A stretch of 35,956 nt of DNA from Rodentolepis nana (GCA_900617975.1 UZAE01012605.1:1-35956), one strand, 5' to 3'; shown: positions 11,518 to 23,329, numbered from the stretch's first letter. Program-made: numbers and translations. Notes: generated by a model from the sequence alone, not told the origin.

Positions 11518-11950
11518 GTAAATGCTCAAAATTATTGCATTAATAGCATTATTGATTATATGAAACTAACTCCATCTTTATTTTTTTTCATTGGTGCTTT
11601 CTTAGCTATGCCAAAAAAGATAATTAAATTTGTATACTCACATTTAATAATCTGTGTGTTGGGGGACAATTATAGCGTCAGAGTTCTATTTATATTTTGT
11701 CTGCCTATTAGTTTAATAGTTACAATTTGCTAACATCACGTGCTTGATTGAAAAAGTGTATTTATTTTGAAGAATTAATTGGTCTACACTTGTCTCGTGT
11801 GACATTTTATTCAAATATGTAGTAGTATGATTTGTCATGAAAATTGCTGCTTTTGTAGTTAATGTGCATCTGGGCATTGAATTGGAAGAAAATGCAACAC
11901 AAGTAGACGCCACTATAATGTGCGGTGGTGCTAATAGGTTTCTCATGCAT
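11518..11950. other. AT-rich sequence after the candidate exon
   Basis: Probable intron or intergenic DNA. Frames on both strands here are hydrophobic AT-rich read-through without splice support. An (ATT)n run at about 11951-11967 precedes SINE fragment 10 and may be part of its tail. Confidence 0.4.
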
Positions 11951-12043
11951 TATTATTATTATTATTTCAAATGGCAGGCTTTGTGATATTTATCATTAGC
12001 CCTTGAACTTTGACTTCAGCTTCCCCCAAGGGTGGGGGGGGGT
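11951..12043 (-). repeat. GTGCG-SINE copy 10, short 3' fragment
   Basis: Only the tail end is present: (ATT)n, then CAAATGGCAGGC, ATCATTAGCCCTT and a degraded GACTTCAGCTTC. It ends in a G8 run near 12032-12041, 30 bp before the N at 12071. It is strongly head-truncated, or cut by the assembly gap. Confidence 0.75.
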
Positions 12044-12071
12044 ACATTTATAGCAGTTCATTAGCTGTCTN

Positions 12072-14387
12072 GGGTTTGGAACTAATTGAACTCAAAATGA
12101 GAAGTTAATCTATTTTTGATAGCCAACTGCTTGATGTTAGTTAAACCAATGGAGCTGCATTAATTTGATTTGTTCAAAACGAAAGCCCAAGCCAATGATA
12201 GCTTAACACCTCATTAATATGGGGGAGGGGGAGGGTAAGATCGAAAAATTCACTAAATAATTTTCCAATATGTATACTCTTTCTCTACAACCAATGGACA
12301 ACCGCGAGCTTGTTCAAATGAGTTGGCGAGAAACAAATTCATTAACTGTTTCCCCCAGCCTCGGATATATAACGTCATTCTCCAATGTATCACATGATTT
12401 CAGACCCGAATGATGCTCCCTATCTCTCTCTCTCTCTCTCCCCCTCCCTGAGGGGTTCCTACGCGCAGTGGGATTTCGACAATTTTATAGTTACCTTAGT
12501 TCCTTCCCCTAAACTGAATGTTTTTTTTTATTTTTAGAGACTTCCCAGTGGTGTGACCAGTCACATGAACCCATTTCAGTTGTGTTTACTACTCCATGAT
12601 CTAGTCATTAGAGAATTCCCTTATTCGATTGTGTAAGAAGAATAAAATATAAAGCCTTTCATGAAATAAACTAATTTTTTGCTCAATTGTAAACGGGGAG
12701 CAATGTTACTTACTGCAGTAGCTAATTTGTTTATCAATAAAAGTTAAATAAAATAGAGGGTATGAGAGTAAGGTCTAATCCAGCTAAATACCGAAATATA
12801 TTTTTTCTTGATGTGGTGAGTTTCATTTTGCATTGATAGTAGAGGAATGCCTTAATTTGCACATGAGTGAACGATTAGTAAAATGTGAGACACGGATTTC
12901 ATTCTGGAGTGTTCATGGAACTGATGATCCTTGCTCTAGGAAATATAATAATTCAGGAGACTATAGGCTAACATTATGAAACAGTATTGTAGACTTTAGG
13001 GAGAATCTGGACTCTCTTCGATTTTAAAAGGTTGACCTGAGACACTGACATCTGGTTAAACAACTCTCAGATTTCCCAAAGGTCAAACTAATGAACTCTA
13101 CTAAAGTACTTTCTATGGTGAGGGACAACAGACAAGGATCTAAGGAAGTCCAATGGCCCTTAACATAGGAACCCAACCCACGTTCGATGAAATCTCTGCA
13201 ACCTGAGAGGATTTGATGGTCAGAATATCTTGAGTTCTACAAGAGGTGAATGACCACCAAAGCATCTTGCTTATGTAGACGACTTTTATCTTATCACTTA
13301 ATTATTTAGTTAATCTCAAACAAATACGAAGTGGAAATGGGATATGAAAATAAAACAGTCTGAATAGGTATAGCTTCAGCCAATCATAGGTTCAGATAGA
13401 TGACCACAGTATTTATCAAGTGATTTTCCACACATATCTTGCGTTTCCGGTAAAGAATAAAAGTGTATCTGATGCTAGCACAAGATTTCGTATGCTGAAG
13501 GCCAAAAGCAGACCAGTTTTAAGACCAAAATTATTTCATATAAAATAAAAACTCGAGCAAAATTAATTTAAATATTCGTCAAGGCTGTTTTTATTTACAG
13601 TTTGTCTGCTAATTGGCAGATAATAACAAGTAGAAGGCCTGCCGGATGATGTTGGATCAGTACCGCAGATGAAAAAATAGTGCTTGAAGGGCTTTCAGAA
13701 CAAAGTTACTCTGTTAAACTACGCTACACAGTCGCAGAAGCGTAGGCTTAATCTCTGGGCAACTCCATACGGAATTGGGATTGAATTGACAGACTTTTAT
13801 TGATTTCCTAATTACCGAAATTATGAAATGCTCACATTCCTCATACAAGGAATTGGACGAGGGAGTCTAATAACGAAGTGAAGAAGGTGTTCAATGAGAA
13901 TTAGGATACGATTTGGAAAACATAGGCTAATATAAATCTGCCCTGGGCTTGCCAGAACACCAATCACAAATGCAAGGTATGAGAAGATTGATTTTGCGCA
14001 CGAAATTAAGCCATTGATTATTCGTTCAGCGTCGAAATGCAGCTGCTTTATTAACTGATTTATTTTTCTTTAACCAAGGGAGGAGGGACTGTTTCAAGGT
14101 CTACATGAAGTGGTAATTACAAAATCACACGAAGAGATGTCATCGGCCATTTGAGAGGAGGGATAATGAAAAGTAAGTGAAGAAATTAGGGTAAAAGATT
14201 TAAAATGCGAAAGCCCAGGCTAAGTGAAGATTGTCGGTTTATAATTATAAAATTGAAAAGGCATATTTGCCAATGTTAAACCTGAAAAATCCCTCGAATC
14301 GATTAATTGCGATGAGTAACTCAACATGGGGATTGGGACGTTGAAAAAAAGAAAGATTTGTCTGAAAATGTCTTATGTATTTCAATA
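12072..14387. other. Long intergenic stretch
   Basis: No gene, RNA or repeat-family copy recognised. A (TC)9 microsatellite at 12423-12440 is followed by a C-rich run. The N at 12071 is just upstream. Confidence 0.5.
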
Positions 14388-14396
14388 TATGCATAG

Positions 14397-14723
14397 AGGG
14401 GTGTGCGATAGACTTACCTCCACGTGGTGCACCCTGGGCAATGTATACTCAGACGGCAAAAAAGTCTATTAAGCGGCAGTTGACTTCTCACTTCAAACTA
14501 CTATGACCCCACTGTATGATATATTCTACCACTTCCACAGTACTCTTTCTACCTTTTCTCTGCCTTAGGGTCTGTCTCTTCTACAACTGTAAATCACTCT
14601 TCTGTTTCTTACCCCTCGACTTTCTGTTACTTTGATGCTCCTTCCCCCTGTGAAGTCCGAAGTCAGCTGAAGGGTTAATGATAACTATCAAAACGCCTGC
14701 CATTTGAAATAAATAAATAAGTG
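14397..14723 (+). repeat. GTGCG-SINE copy 11
   Basis: Full-length forward copy. A near-perfect 9-bp target-site duplication is TATGCATAG (14388-14396) and TACGCATAG (14724-14732). The tail is AAATAAATAA. Confidence 0.85.
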
Positions 14724-14919
14724 TACGCATAGTGATAGGATCTTGGTGAACGATAGCGATGATAAATATTTGCAATCTGTCCGAAAAAAAGTTGACCCGG
14801 TTACCCAAATATCTTTCAAATAATCCCCAATTTAGGAAAGTTAATTCGAAAATGTTGTTGGGTTAGAACATCTTATGCATTTGATTTGATATCACATTCA
14901 GGATATTTATAACTTCAAG
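14411..14919. repeat. 509-bp exact duplicate, left copy
   Basis: Appears identical to 17471-17979 (offset 3060). It ends exactly at the N at 14920, and its partner starts exactly after the N at 17470. This is the same contig-overlap pattern as at 8184 and 10104. Confidence 0.9.
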
Positions 14920-14941
14920 NAAAGGCCTAATTTTAACTTGC

Positions 14942-15272
14942 GGGGTATGCGATAGACTTACCTCCACGCGGTGCACCCTGGGCAACCTATACTCATACGG
15001 CAAAAAAGTCTATTAACTGGCATTTGACTTCTGACTTCAAAATACCATGGCCCAACTGCTTGTCATATTCGACCCCTTCCACAGTACTCATCTTACCTTT
15101 TTCCCTACCTTTATGTCTGTCTGCCTCTTTTACATCTGTGAATCGCTCTTCTGTTCCCCACCCCTCGACTTTCTGCTACTTTGATGAACCTTCCCTCTGT
15201 GAAGCCCGAAGTCAATTAAAGGGCTAATGATAGCTATCAAAACGCCTGCCATTTGAAATAAATAAATAAATA
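14942..15272 (+). repeat. GTGCG-SINE copy 12
   Basis: Full-length forward copy with a (TAAA)n tail. Flanked by an imperfect 13-bp target-site duplication, AATTTTAACTTGC (14929-14941) and AATTTTTATTTGC (15273-15285), 11 of 13 matching. It shares diagnostic bases with copy 13 (TGGCCCAACTGCTTGTC, GATGAACCTTCCC). Confidence 0.9.
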
Positions 15273-15285
15273 AATTTTTATTTGC

Positions 15286-16237
15286 ACCTAACGTGGCTAT
15301 GGTGAGAGGATAGAAGTACTTTAGTCGCTTTAATCAACAACAGTGATTGGACTTTTTCGCTCTGGAAACATTACTATCAGAGAAGCGAGATTATTTCAGG
15401 GCATTACAATATTCGTATTGAAGGGCATCATGAGCGCAGCATATTGAACTGGCGAGACCACTTATAGTTCAAAGACACCAAATTGAGATGGTTTTGTAAG
15501 CGAAAGGACACCTTCGAAACAACGGGGCACTGTTGGTTTCGTCGATTTACTTAGACCGCTTTGCATATTCGTTATTTAGTATTTCAAATTATTATTGAGT
15601 GACAAACACTCTAATCCGTCAAGTATGGAAGGATATTTGGAAAAAATTTTCCCCTATTAAGAAACTTTATCCATTGTTTTAGAGTTTGGGAAACTTTGTT
15701 AATGATCATATTTGATCTTCCTGCTTAATTCAACAAGACTTATTTGAGTCAAGTTAAGTGATTAATTTTCCACAAGCAAGAATGAAACTATTTCATATGA
15801 ATATTCAAAGAAATTGACACCAAAGGGAACTATCTGAAGTGACGTGCTTAAATAAACTTGCATGCAAAAAATTATTAATTTATGATTGAACTACTTAATA
15901 AAATGTTTTGCTTATTTTGCAAAAAAAAATTTCTTAATTGAAATGCTTAAAACACATTACTTATTTTGTAAAGTAGCAAGTAATGGTCTGCTTGAAGGTC
16001 TACTTATCATCAAGGCGATTTAAAGTTTTGTTGATTTAAAGAATATTGTCCATATGATTGGCACGGATATTTTGTGCTGTTTGCGCGTCTTCCTATATTT
16101 TGTTTTCACATCTGCGAAAATGATTTAAAATTTGAATTGAACGTTTAAGTGAAAGGGTTGCCTTCGATTGGGACAACTTTTCTTTCAATTATTTAATTTG
16201 TGATGAAAACAACTATTTATTTTATGGGATTGCTTAC
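15286..16237. other. Intergenic or intronic, no gene seen
   Basis: AT-rich, with no supported exon on either strand. It could be intron of the reverse-strand candidate gene at 17154-17377. Confidence 0.4.
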
Positions 16238-16281
16238 CCATGGGCCAAGGCAAATAACTGGCGTCCATAGCTCTTCCAAGG
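16238..16281 (-). CDS. Tentative 44-bp exon
   Basis: Reverse strand: acceptor TTGCAG|CC at the upper end and donor CATGG|GTAAGC at the lower end (16232-16237). The upstream exon candidate 17154-17377 ends with two leftover bases. With one base taken from here, this block reads LGRAMDASYLPWPM in frame. The block is very short and all three phases are open, so the frame proves little. Only the paired splice sites support it. Confidence 0.2.
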
Positions 16282-16353
16282 CTGCAATTTAGCCTAATAA
16301 ATTGGTGTTTGCAAGTAAAGGAAGCAGATAGAATGAACGATAATAGACAAATA

Positions 16354-16649
16354 GGGGATGTGCGATAGACTTACCTCCACGTGGTGCACCCTGGGCAACG
16401 TATACTCATACGGCAAAAAAGTCTATTAACCGGCAGTTGACTTCTGATTTCAAAATACAATGGCACGACTGCTTGTCATATTCGACCGCTTCCGCAGTAC
16501 TCATCTTACCCTTTTCTCTGCCTCTGTGTCTCTTCTGTTCCCCACCCCTCGACTTTCCGCTACTTTGATGAACCTTCCCTCTGTGAAGCCCGAAGTCAAT
16601 TAAAGGGCTAATGATAGCTATCAAAACGCCTGCCATTTGAAATAAATAA
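16354..16649 (+). repeat. GTGCG-SINE copy 13
   Basis: Forward copy with a perfect 14-bp target-site duplication, ATAATAGACAAATA, at 16340-16353 and 16650-16663. It has lost about 30 bp around the internal TCTGCCTCTTTTACATC region relative to copy 12, its closest relative in the window. Confidence 0.9.
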
Positions 16650-17153
16650 ATAATAGACAAATAAGAAAGATTTTGTAATTTTTACAATTGACATCTCACT
16701 TTTAAGGCGAATTCCTGGAGAGAATTTACAATAATTAAATAACTATAAAATTTAGTAAATATCCACGTTGAAATAATGCTCAGTTGGTAAGATCATTTCG
16801 TGCATGCTAGGCGAATCGAAAGAGGAGGGATAATTTCGTTAAAATTATGAAGTTAAAAGAGAGTGTAGCTATTTTTATGCAGAGCGACAAAAAATATTCG
16901 TGCCGCGCCATCTTCTCCGTTCTGCTTCGTTGGAGCGTTAGTTATGTGTGAAAGAAAAAAATATTTCTAAAAGTTAAAAATTAGCATATTCTTGAGTGAA
17001 TTGCCTAGTATTGATAAGTGCTTTCATCGATCGAAGTCAAATAAAAGAGATGGTTAAAATAATTTAAAATCACCCCCTTAACCATATATTTAACTTGAGC
17101 ATGATTCTATAAGAAAGCGGAAGACGAATTACTATTAATAAATGATTACTTAC

Positions 17154-17377
17154 AAGTTATTGCATCTCATTTGACATTTCTGATATGTCCTTGACAGAAC
17201 AAACGTTCCAATTCTTTTCCCAACCAGTTGCTCTTCTTCTAATTCAGATATTTTCAAAGATGACTTAACTTGGAAACTGTTTACACTACCATTGTGGAAT
17301 TCACTAGGCAAGTAATGCACAATCGATTTGCAAATTGTTGACGTCAAATTTCTTTCAATTTTGTCATAAGTTCCCAT
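17154..17377 (-). CDS. Candidate first coding exon, 74 codons
   Basis: On the reverse strand an ATG at 17375-17377 opens a frame, MGTYDKIERNLTSTICK..., of about 74 codons. Its coding part can end exactly at a consensus donor, AACTT|GTAAGT (17148-17153). Without splicing the frame stops two codons later. The residue mix is hydrophilic and protein-like, including the acidic stretch SELEEEQLVGKR. I recognise no domain. It lies inside the gap-bounded segment, about 90 bp from the N at 17470, so its promoter and 5' neighbours cannot be read. A possible next exon is 16238-16281. A spurious frame is the alternative, but an ATG plus a terminal consensus donor makes this better than most small frames here. 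Confidence 0.4.
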
Positions 17378-17470
17378 CGAAACAATGTTCTACTTTCCTT
17401 AAAGTATTCTATTAAGATAAGAAAAATGATTAACTACAATGCTCAAAATAATTGAATACAAATTGGGGGN

Positions 17471-17783
17471 GACTTACCTCCACGTGGTGCACCCTGGGCA
17501 ATGTATACTCAGACGGCAAAAAAGTCTATTAAGCGGCAGTTGACTTCTCACTTCAAACTACTATGACCCCACTGTATGATATATTCTACCACTTCCACAG
17601 TACTCTTTCTACCTTTTCTCTGCCTTAGGGTCTGTCTCTTCTACAACTGTAAATCACTCTTCTGTTTCTTACCCCTCGACTTTCTGTTACTTTGATGCTC
17701 CTTCCCCCTGTGAAGTCCGAAGTCAGCTGAAGGGTTAATGATAACTATCAAAACGCCTGCCATTTGAAATAAATAAATAAGTG
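17471..17783 (+). repeat. GTGCG-SINE copy 14 (duplicate of copy 11)
   Basis: Identical to copy 11, minus the first 14 bp, which are lost at the gap. Not an independent insertion. Confidence 0.9.
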
Positions 17784-17979
17784 TACGCATAGTGATAGGA
17801 TCTTGGTGAACGATAGCGATGATAAATATTTGCAATCTGTCCGAAAAAAAGTTGACCCGGTTACCCAAATATCTTTCAAATAATCCCCAATTTAGGAAAG
17901 TTAATTCGAAAATGTTGTTGGGTTAGAACATCTTATGCATTTGATTTGATATCACATTCAGGATATTTATAACTTCAAG
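17471..17979. repeat. 509-bp exact duplicate, right copy
   Basis: Copy of 14411-14919 beginning at the gap and running on into unique sequence (TTATTTGCAAACCG...), the probable true continuation. Confidence 0.9.
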
Positions 17980-20900
17980 TTATTTGCAAACCGACTTCGG
18001 AAAGCATGGTAAGGAATTAATTTATGCCAGAGATAATTTTGAATTTCTCTCTCGTTTCCACGTGAGATATCGATTCTCTGTTCTGTTTGTGTTCTCAAAG
18101 AGCAGATAAAGCTTCCATTTTGAATTTTCATTTTTCCAAAAAAGTATTGAATTGCTCTAACTAGAATTTTAGTTCTATTAAAGCAGCAATGTTCAGTAAT
18201 TTTGTTTGACATTCATTTAAAATGAAAATATGACATTGAGTAAATTAGACATAACTAATTGCTTTAAATTCCATAACCAACTCAAAGCTTCAGAAAGAGA
18301 AGAGCATGTGCCAGTTCATTAGTATTTTTTTTTAATTTAATTTTTTTCCTGATTTTAAGTCGTAGTTGCAGTCTTCTTCTCTTTGAAAGTCTCAAAGTGC
18401 AAGATATTTGAGCATAAAATTCTTTTAAAACTTAGTCGCAAGGGTCAATAAGAATTGCGTTTCATTAAATGCCAATCTGCCAAAAATTGAAATTTCACAA
18501 TTAAAAACCGACCTCTGACGTGTGTTTTTGTCTCCAGGGTTACATGGTTGTGTTTTTGGGACAATGGGGTTTGCTAAAGGGTAAATATAGCTTCGGAGAT
18601 GATGAAGAAAGATAAGGGAAACTAAATAGCCTACCGCTTTTTCCAACAGCACGAGATTACCTACCTCAATTCAGGAATTGGACAGAGAGTCCGCAATAAA
18701 ATATTGGATTAGGATATAAAAGGGATGAACCGCCAATCCAATTATAAGGAAACGTAAGTCATACGAAAGCAATTATCTTCGATATAAAGAACATAATCGG
18801 CGCACAAATGTTAGACAAGTCAGAGATAATGCACTTGGAAAATAAAAATTAAAGAAAGTTAAGCCAGCCTTGCTGATTTCTAAATTACAAATTTAATCTA
18901 TATGGTTAATGACAAAAAATTATTAACCATTTTGCGTTTGCTAAAAAAAGGATTTAATTAAAAAATTCAAAGTCTCTTAGAAATTTTCATTAAAATCTAT
19001 TAAAAGTTGGAGTTTTGCAACCAATCAATTAAATGCCATGCTCTTTTCAACAGAAAAAGTTCAAAATATCCCCCTCACTTTGTCCAAATTTAGATAATGG
19101 TGTTACTTCTAACTCTCATGCAAACAAAAATAGAATAAACTCCCACTTTTTGTCCAAAAGAATCTGATATTGTATGGGGTTTATGAGTTTTAATAGACAA
19201 TTCTTACTTACGCTTAATAGGACGACCAAGTTGTATTTTATTGTCGATTTATCGACCTTTGTTTAACAGCACAATGTATACATACTTAGTCCATCGAATC
19301 AAGATAAACCTTGTTTTGCCCAAATAAATGTCAATTTCAATTAGTTTTATTCGAGGAAAAATTTTGTGTTTAAAATGAGGGGCTGTTTTTTCGTTTTTTT
19401 GCCATAATGACAAAAATGTACTTTTGACTTCTTGATCGTTAAAAAATTCGCTCCATTGGCTGGCCACAATTTAACGAAAATTGAACACGATCAAACTGAA
19501 TTGAAACGGATGATTCATTTTACATAATTGTTTACACCAAACAGCATAAACTTGTCTCAAAACTAGTGTGTAGGTTGTGGGTGGTAATTAGTTTTGTGCA
19601 TAGACCAATAACCACACTCTGTGTCGGAAGCGAAATTATTCGATACACCTATTCGCAGAGGCAATCTGAAATATAAAATAATTTTAATTAATCAATTTCG
19701 CTCATTAAGTCAGATTTAATGTATATTCTTCCCATACCCCCTCTATTTAATGAGTGAATTTTTCAAACTCAATTAAAAGCCAACTTTTTAAGATGAACTA
19801 TTTCATTATCAACTTTAAATGATCTCTTTACATGTGAAAACTGCTTCCTGCTCCAATTGCCGAGTTGACTTGAATCAATGGGTCTACACGCCCAGTTCCA
19901 AAATCCTGAACCTTTAATTAATCTCTCATTGTCTACCCATTAAATCTCTAAAGAATTTCACGCCACATTCTCCTCGTTTTAGGTCACTCCGAGACCAAAC
20001 TAAATTAAGTCTGAAATAAAAAGGCCACATTTGGTCTTTCAAGATAAACATCAAGTTAGTGGAATAACAACTTGTATTGGAGTGATGTAAATATTATAAC
20101 GAATTCTAAAAAATAGCCAATATTTCCATTTTTGTCCGCTTACTTTCAAGTTCAACTCATTTCTTTCCCATCTGGGTATAATCATGGCGTTCTTTCCATA
20201 TTTTCTTTTCGATTACTCAAAGGAAGACTTAAACTAGGTTGCCTGGTGGAAGGTTTATCGATTTTCAAAAATGAGGGTTTCCTCATTGAAGTTGACTATG
20301 AATACATTCAGAAAGATTAATTTCCAAAACTATTAGTACACAATTAGGTATTCTCTAATTTCCTTCTATTTATGTCCACTAATCATATTAATAAATAATT
20401 TATTTATAAACCCATTTATACATAATTTCCACGAGGATTTGTGTGTGTGTGTGTGTGTGTAATCCAATTTACCCCACATTTTGCAAGTGTTAAGTTTTCT
20501 GAATTGCTAGGTGAGCATTTTGTACGTCTAAAGAAAAAATTCTAAATACTTCCAATAAATTCACAACATTATAATTCAAGTTAGACCATGGAAAAGTGAA
20601 TAAAGCAATTTAGATTGCCTTTGATAAAAATAGTACTTAATTACTTTCATGGTGAAAACGTCATAAGCAAACAGAAATAGTAGGATTGAGATTAGCATTT
20701 GTCCTTCGTTTAATTTAGTAGAGATTAAGGCAACTCATTTTCATACATATCCTCTAATTATCTTCTACTAAAGTTCACAAATATTATTAGAATATGTTTG
20801 CTTTCAGTTTATAAAAATCACCGATCATTATTCAAACAACAATTTAACGAAAAATGCCCATTTGCAACTGCACTTTGCTTTGCTGAATCATGGTTCCTTT

Positions 20901-21004
20901 GTATGAATTGTCATGAAGTACTGTGTTGCGTGATAATTAATTATACCTTAACTCACTTAGTAAACTCAGTGTTTTAAGCAATAATTTACATTTCCAACTA
21001 AGAC
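17980..21004. other. Long AT-rich intergenic stretch
   Basis: No convincing gene. Reverse-strand frames at 17967-18212 (81 codons) and 19249-19467 (72 codons) have fairly protein-like residues. The second is followed by an AATAAA, but its track start is GTG and no acceptor supports it, so I leave both uncalled. A (TG)10 microsatellite is at 20440-20460. No SINE copy occurs in these 3 kb. Confidence 0.45.
20440..20460. repeat. (TG)n microsatellite
   Basis: Twenty-one bases of alternating T and G. Short, with no associated feature. Confidence 0.95.
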
Positions 21005-21080
21005 TGTGGAACACGTTATCGCTGTGTGCGTCATCGTATGTCTGCATGTCTGCTCGCAGCGACCGCACAAACAGTGACCA

Positions 21081-21160
21081 ATCATTAACCTCTGTTTAAC
21101 CTAATCCCCCATCCTGATCAATCATTAACCTCTGTTTAACCTAATCCCCCATCCTGATCA
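21081..21160 (+). repeat. 40-bp unit, perfect tandem duplication
   Basis: ATCATTAACCTCTGTTTAAC... at 21081-21120 repeats without change at 21121-21160, inside the solo LTR. Confidence 0.95.
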
Positions 21161-21212
21161 TGATTAAGCTCCCCTACGTGTACACTTTATCCACAATGTA
21201 CGTACTGAACAA

Positions 21213-21326
21213 GCGTGCTCCGTGCTACACGTCTGTTTCCTTTATAGCTGTGCGTACTCCGTGCTACACGTCTGTTTCCTTTATAGCTGGGCGCCCCGTG
21301 CTACACGTCTGTTTCCTTTATAGCTG
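21213..21326 (+). repeat. Three tandem copies of about 37-39 bp
   Basis: The core GTGCTACACGTCTGTTTCC plus TTTATAGCTG occurs at 21220-21250, 21259-21289 and 21296-21326, with short variable joins (GCGTGCTC, GCGTACTC, GCGCC). It lies in the LTR region equivalent to the AATAAA-bearing part of the 32684 copy. Confidence 0.95.
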
Positions 21327-21380
21327 GGCTATAATAGCTAGTTCTGGGAGTCTAGCTAGATGTTGGAGAATCTGCAGAGA

Positions 21381-21495
21381 TTTCTGAGTTAGTCAGGCTT
21401 TACTAGAGTAGCAATATTTCTGAGTCAGTCAGGCTTTACTAGCGTAGCAATCCGTGGTTTCTGAGTCGGTCAGGCTTTACTAAGGTAGCAATCCG
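21381..21495 (+). repeat. Three tandem copies of about 38 bp at the LTR end
   Basis: TTTCTGAGT(T/C)(A/G)GTCAGGC followed by TTTACTA and GTAGCAAT occurs at 21381-21415, 21417-21454 and 21458-21495. The last unit forms the LTR 3' end. Confidence 0.95.
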
Positions 21496-21504
21496 CTACA
21501 AGAC

Positions 21505-23263
21505 GAAGAGTAAAGTAAAAGATCAATAAAAGTCGATAAGCGGTCTACAGTCTACACGGAATGATGTGAACCAAGTTTACTTGTTTGGGGAAAAGGTGGG
21601 AATTATAAGTAGATTAAAAGATTGATGGAACTCGCTTGGGGCGTTCAAATGATTTTCGAATTTCAAAATTCACTAGGTGAGAACCTATCGGCCTTATTTG
21701 GTAATTAAGCATCTAGAAAATGGTAATCCCTATAAAAATGTAAGGCAAAAGGTTCCGAGTAATTCAATCAGTCATCTTAGGTTCCATCTCAAACACAACA
21801 AGTTCATTAAGTTCCCTCTAGTTCGTTTATAATTGGTCAAGTAACTTGAAATGGAAGAAGACAGTTCATTTCGGCCTTAATTTGACTTGAAATAATCTGA
21901 TAATTACAGTCTGATTACTGTGAATGTGCTAAAATATCTCCACCCACGCAGAAATAAACCTACCACTTCGGAAATAAAACGTAAAATTATGAAACTTGAC
22001 ACTCTGTCAACTGTGCCTAATTAGGATAAAACTCACTTTGTAGGAAAGTGAATTTTAATTCCACTCATAATTACGGCTAGTTGTCAAGGTGTAATGGTAT
22101 ATGAACCAATCATATTCCACTCTGAGGGGCCCGAACTTAGATAAAGAAAGAAGAATTATCAGTTTAGTTTCATCTCGTGATTTTCTTCTATTGACACGCT
22201 ACCTATCTAATAAGTAAAAGCTCTGAATAGTTTTAATTACAACTGTAATACCAAACCAATGCATAGATTGGTCTACTGATCGGTATCAAACCTAGAGTCA
22301 CCAACCACATTCTCTCTCGGAGAGTAAAGAACAGTCAATAGTGCCAAATTTGAGACCATCGAATCTGAACTAAATGGACACCAGCCACCCTAACTTCTTT
22401 TGAATTCAAATGATGAAACTTCACTGCGATTTACACACTTCCAGAATAGAGTCATTCCATCACTAGCAATCTCACATCATTGAGTATCTCATATTACAAT
22501 TAAATTAGGATGATAGGCTGTTTTCGCTGAGGCGTTCAAATTAATTTAATTTAATTTTCAATAGACTAACTACCTTCCATAGTTTTAAAGTTTGAAACAC
22601 AAGCATCGATTGGTCGAAGAATCCTGATCTAATCTTGCTCTCAGTATAGCTTTGACCTTAATTTACAAACCCATTTATATGGCCTGAAACTTACTGAGGG
22701 CTCTTAACAGCATTTTATTTCACTGATACAGCAACGATCGCTTTTCGACCTGCATAAGTTTATTCATAGATCACTTTTATTTATTAATGAGGTCTTTGCC
22801 AAATACTCCCTTGAATGTGCTCATTTAAGTCTTACCGTTAAAAATGGAAACCTAAAACGTCCAAGTTCAAGAGGCCAGGTTATTTTATGACCAGCCAGGG
22901 ACAATTCAAATTTAAAAAAGGCATTGGTGTTTCGTGACTGTGAGTTAGTTGACCTAAGAATAACCTCCTCACAGTAAACATGAGGGCTTAAAATTCTGGT
23001 CAGTCGTGCGCGCGATCATTTTAAAACACAAAAATAAACTAGAGCTTGAGTGAGGAAGATTTTAGTCGATATGATATGGTGATCTAGATGGGACATCGAC
23101 TTTCGCAAAATATGGTCAAATTGTGTGCTTTTATTGTTTAATCTTAAAATACCCCACTTAAGTAGTGTGCAGCTTAGTCTAACATCCATATAGCGTAGAA
23201 CGTGGTCGTAAAGTAATGCAGGATTCAAGTTAAGGTAAAGTAAGATAATTATCCGGTCATTTT
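21505..23263. other. Intergenic upstream of the SOCS-box gene
   Basis: AT-rich, with no SINE copy and no supported exon. The 70-codon reverse frame at 23016-23228 has no supporting signal. Confidence 0.5.
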
Positions 23264-23329
23264 TTGCAATTGATGTCTCAAAATGCAGATTATGTAAAAT
23301 CTGCTAACAACACAAACGATAGCTTTAAC

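Larger units (their letters stand above)
14921..17469. other. Segment enclosed by two gaps
   Basis: 2,549 bp between the Ns at 14920 and 17470, with identical sequence outside both ends. It carries SINE copies 12 and 13 and the exon candidate at 17154-17377. It may be a misplaced contig, or an inner piece of a real tandem duplication. Confidence 0.6.
21005..21500 (+). mobile_element. Solo LTR, 496 bp, internally expanded
   Basis: Begins TGTGGAACACG and ends GCAATCCGCTACA, the TG...CA form of retroviral-type LTRs. It is flanked by the direct repeat AGAC at 21001-21004 and 21501-21504 (or AAGAC if the last A is shared). No primer-binding site, polypurine tract or gag/pol frame lies beside it, so it is a solo LTR. 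Compared with the 343-bp relative at 32684-33026, three internal blocks are tandemly multiplied: 40 bp twice (21081-21160), about 39 bp three times (21213-21326) and about 38 bp three times (21381-21495). A TATAA-like GGGCTATAATAG lies near 21327. The 75-codon frame at 21160-21387 is these repeats, not a gene. Confidence 0.85.

Noticed and set aside
15217..15262. Possible hammerhead ribozyme core in the SINE (CTAATGA, later GAAA)
   Set aside because: The required CUGAUGA has an A at an essential G, and no three-stem layout with a cleavage site can be drawn. Flatworm SINEs with hammerheads are known, which is why I looked.
16778..16832. tRNA-like stretch (GCTCAGTTGGTAAG ... GCGAATCGAAAG)
   Set aside because: The D-arm-like part is good, but the T-arm consensus is broken, and no acceptor stem or anticodon arm pairs convincingly.
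19249..19467. 72-codon reverse frame followed by AATAAA
   Set aside because: It opens on GTG just after a stop, has no acceptor, and its C-terminal half is AT-rich hydrophobic sequence. Too weak to call.
20132..20320. 62-codon forward frame
   Set aside because: Starts on TTG, and has no splice, domain or poly(A) support.
21160..21387. Repetitive 75-codon frame with repeated CYTSVSFI
   Set aside because: The peptide repeat simply reflects the DNA tandem repeats inside the solo LTR.
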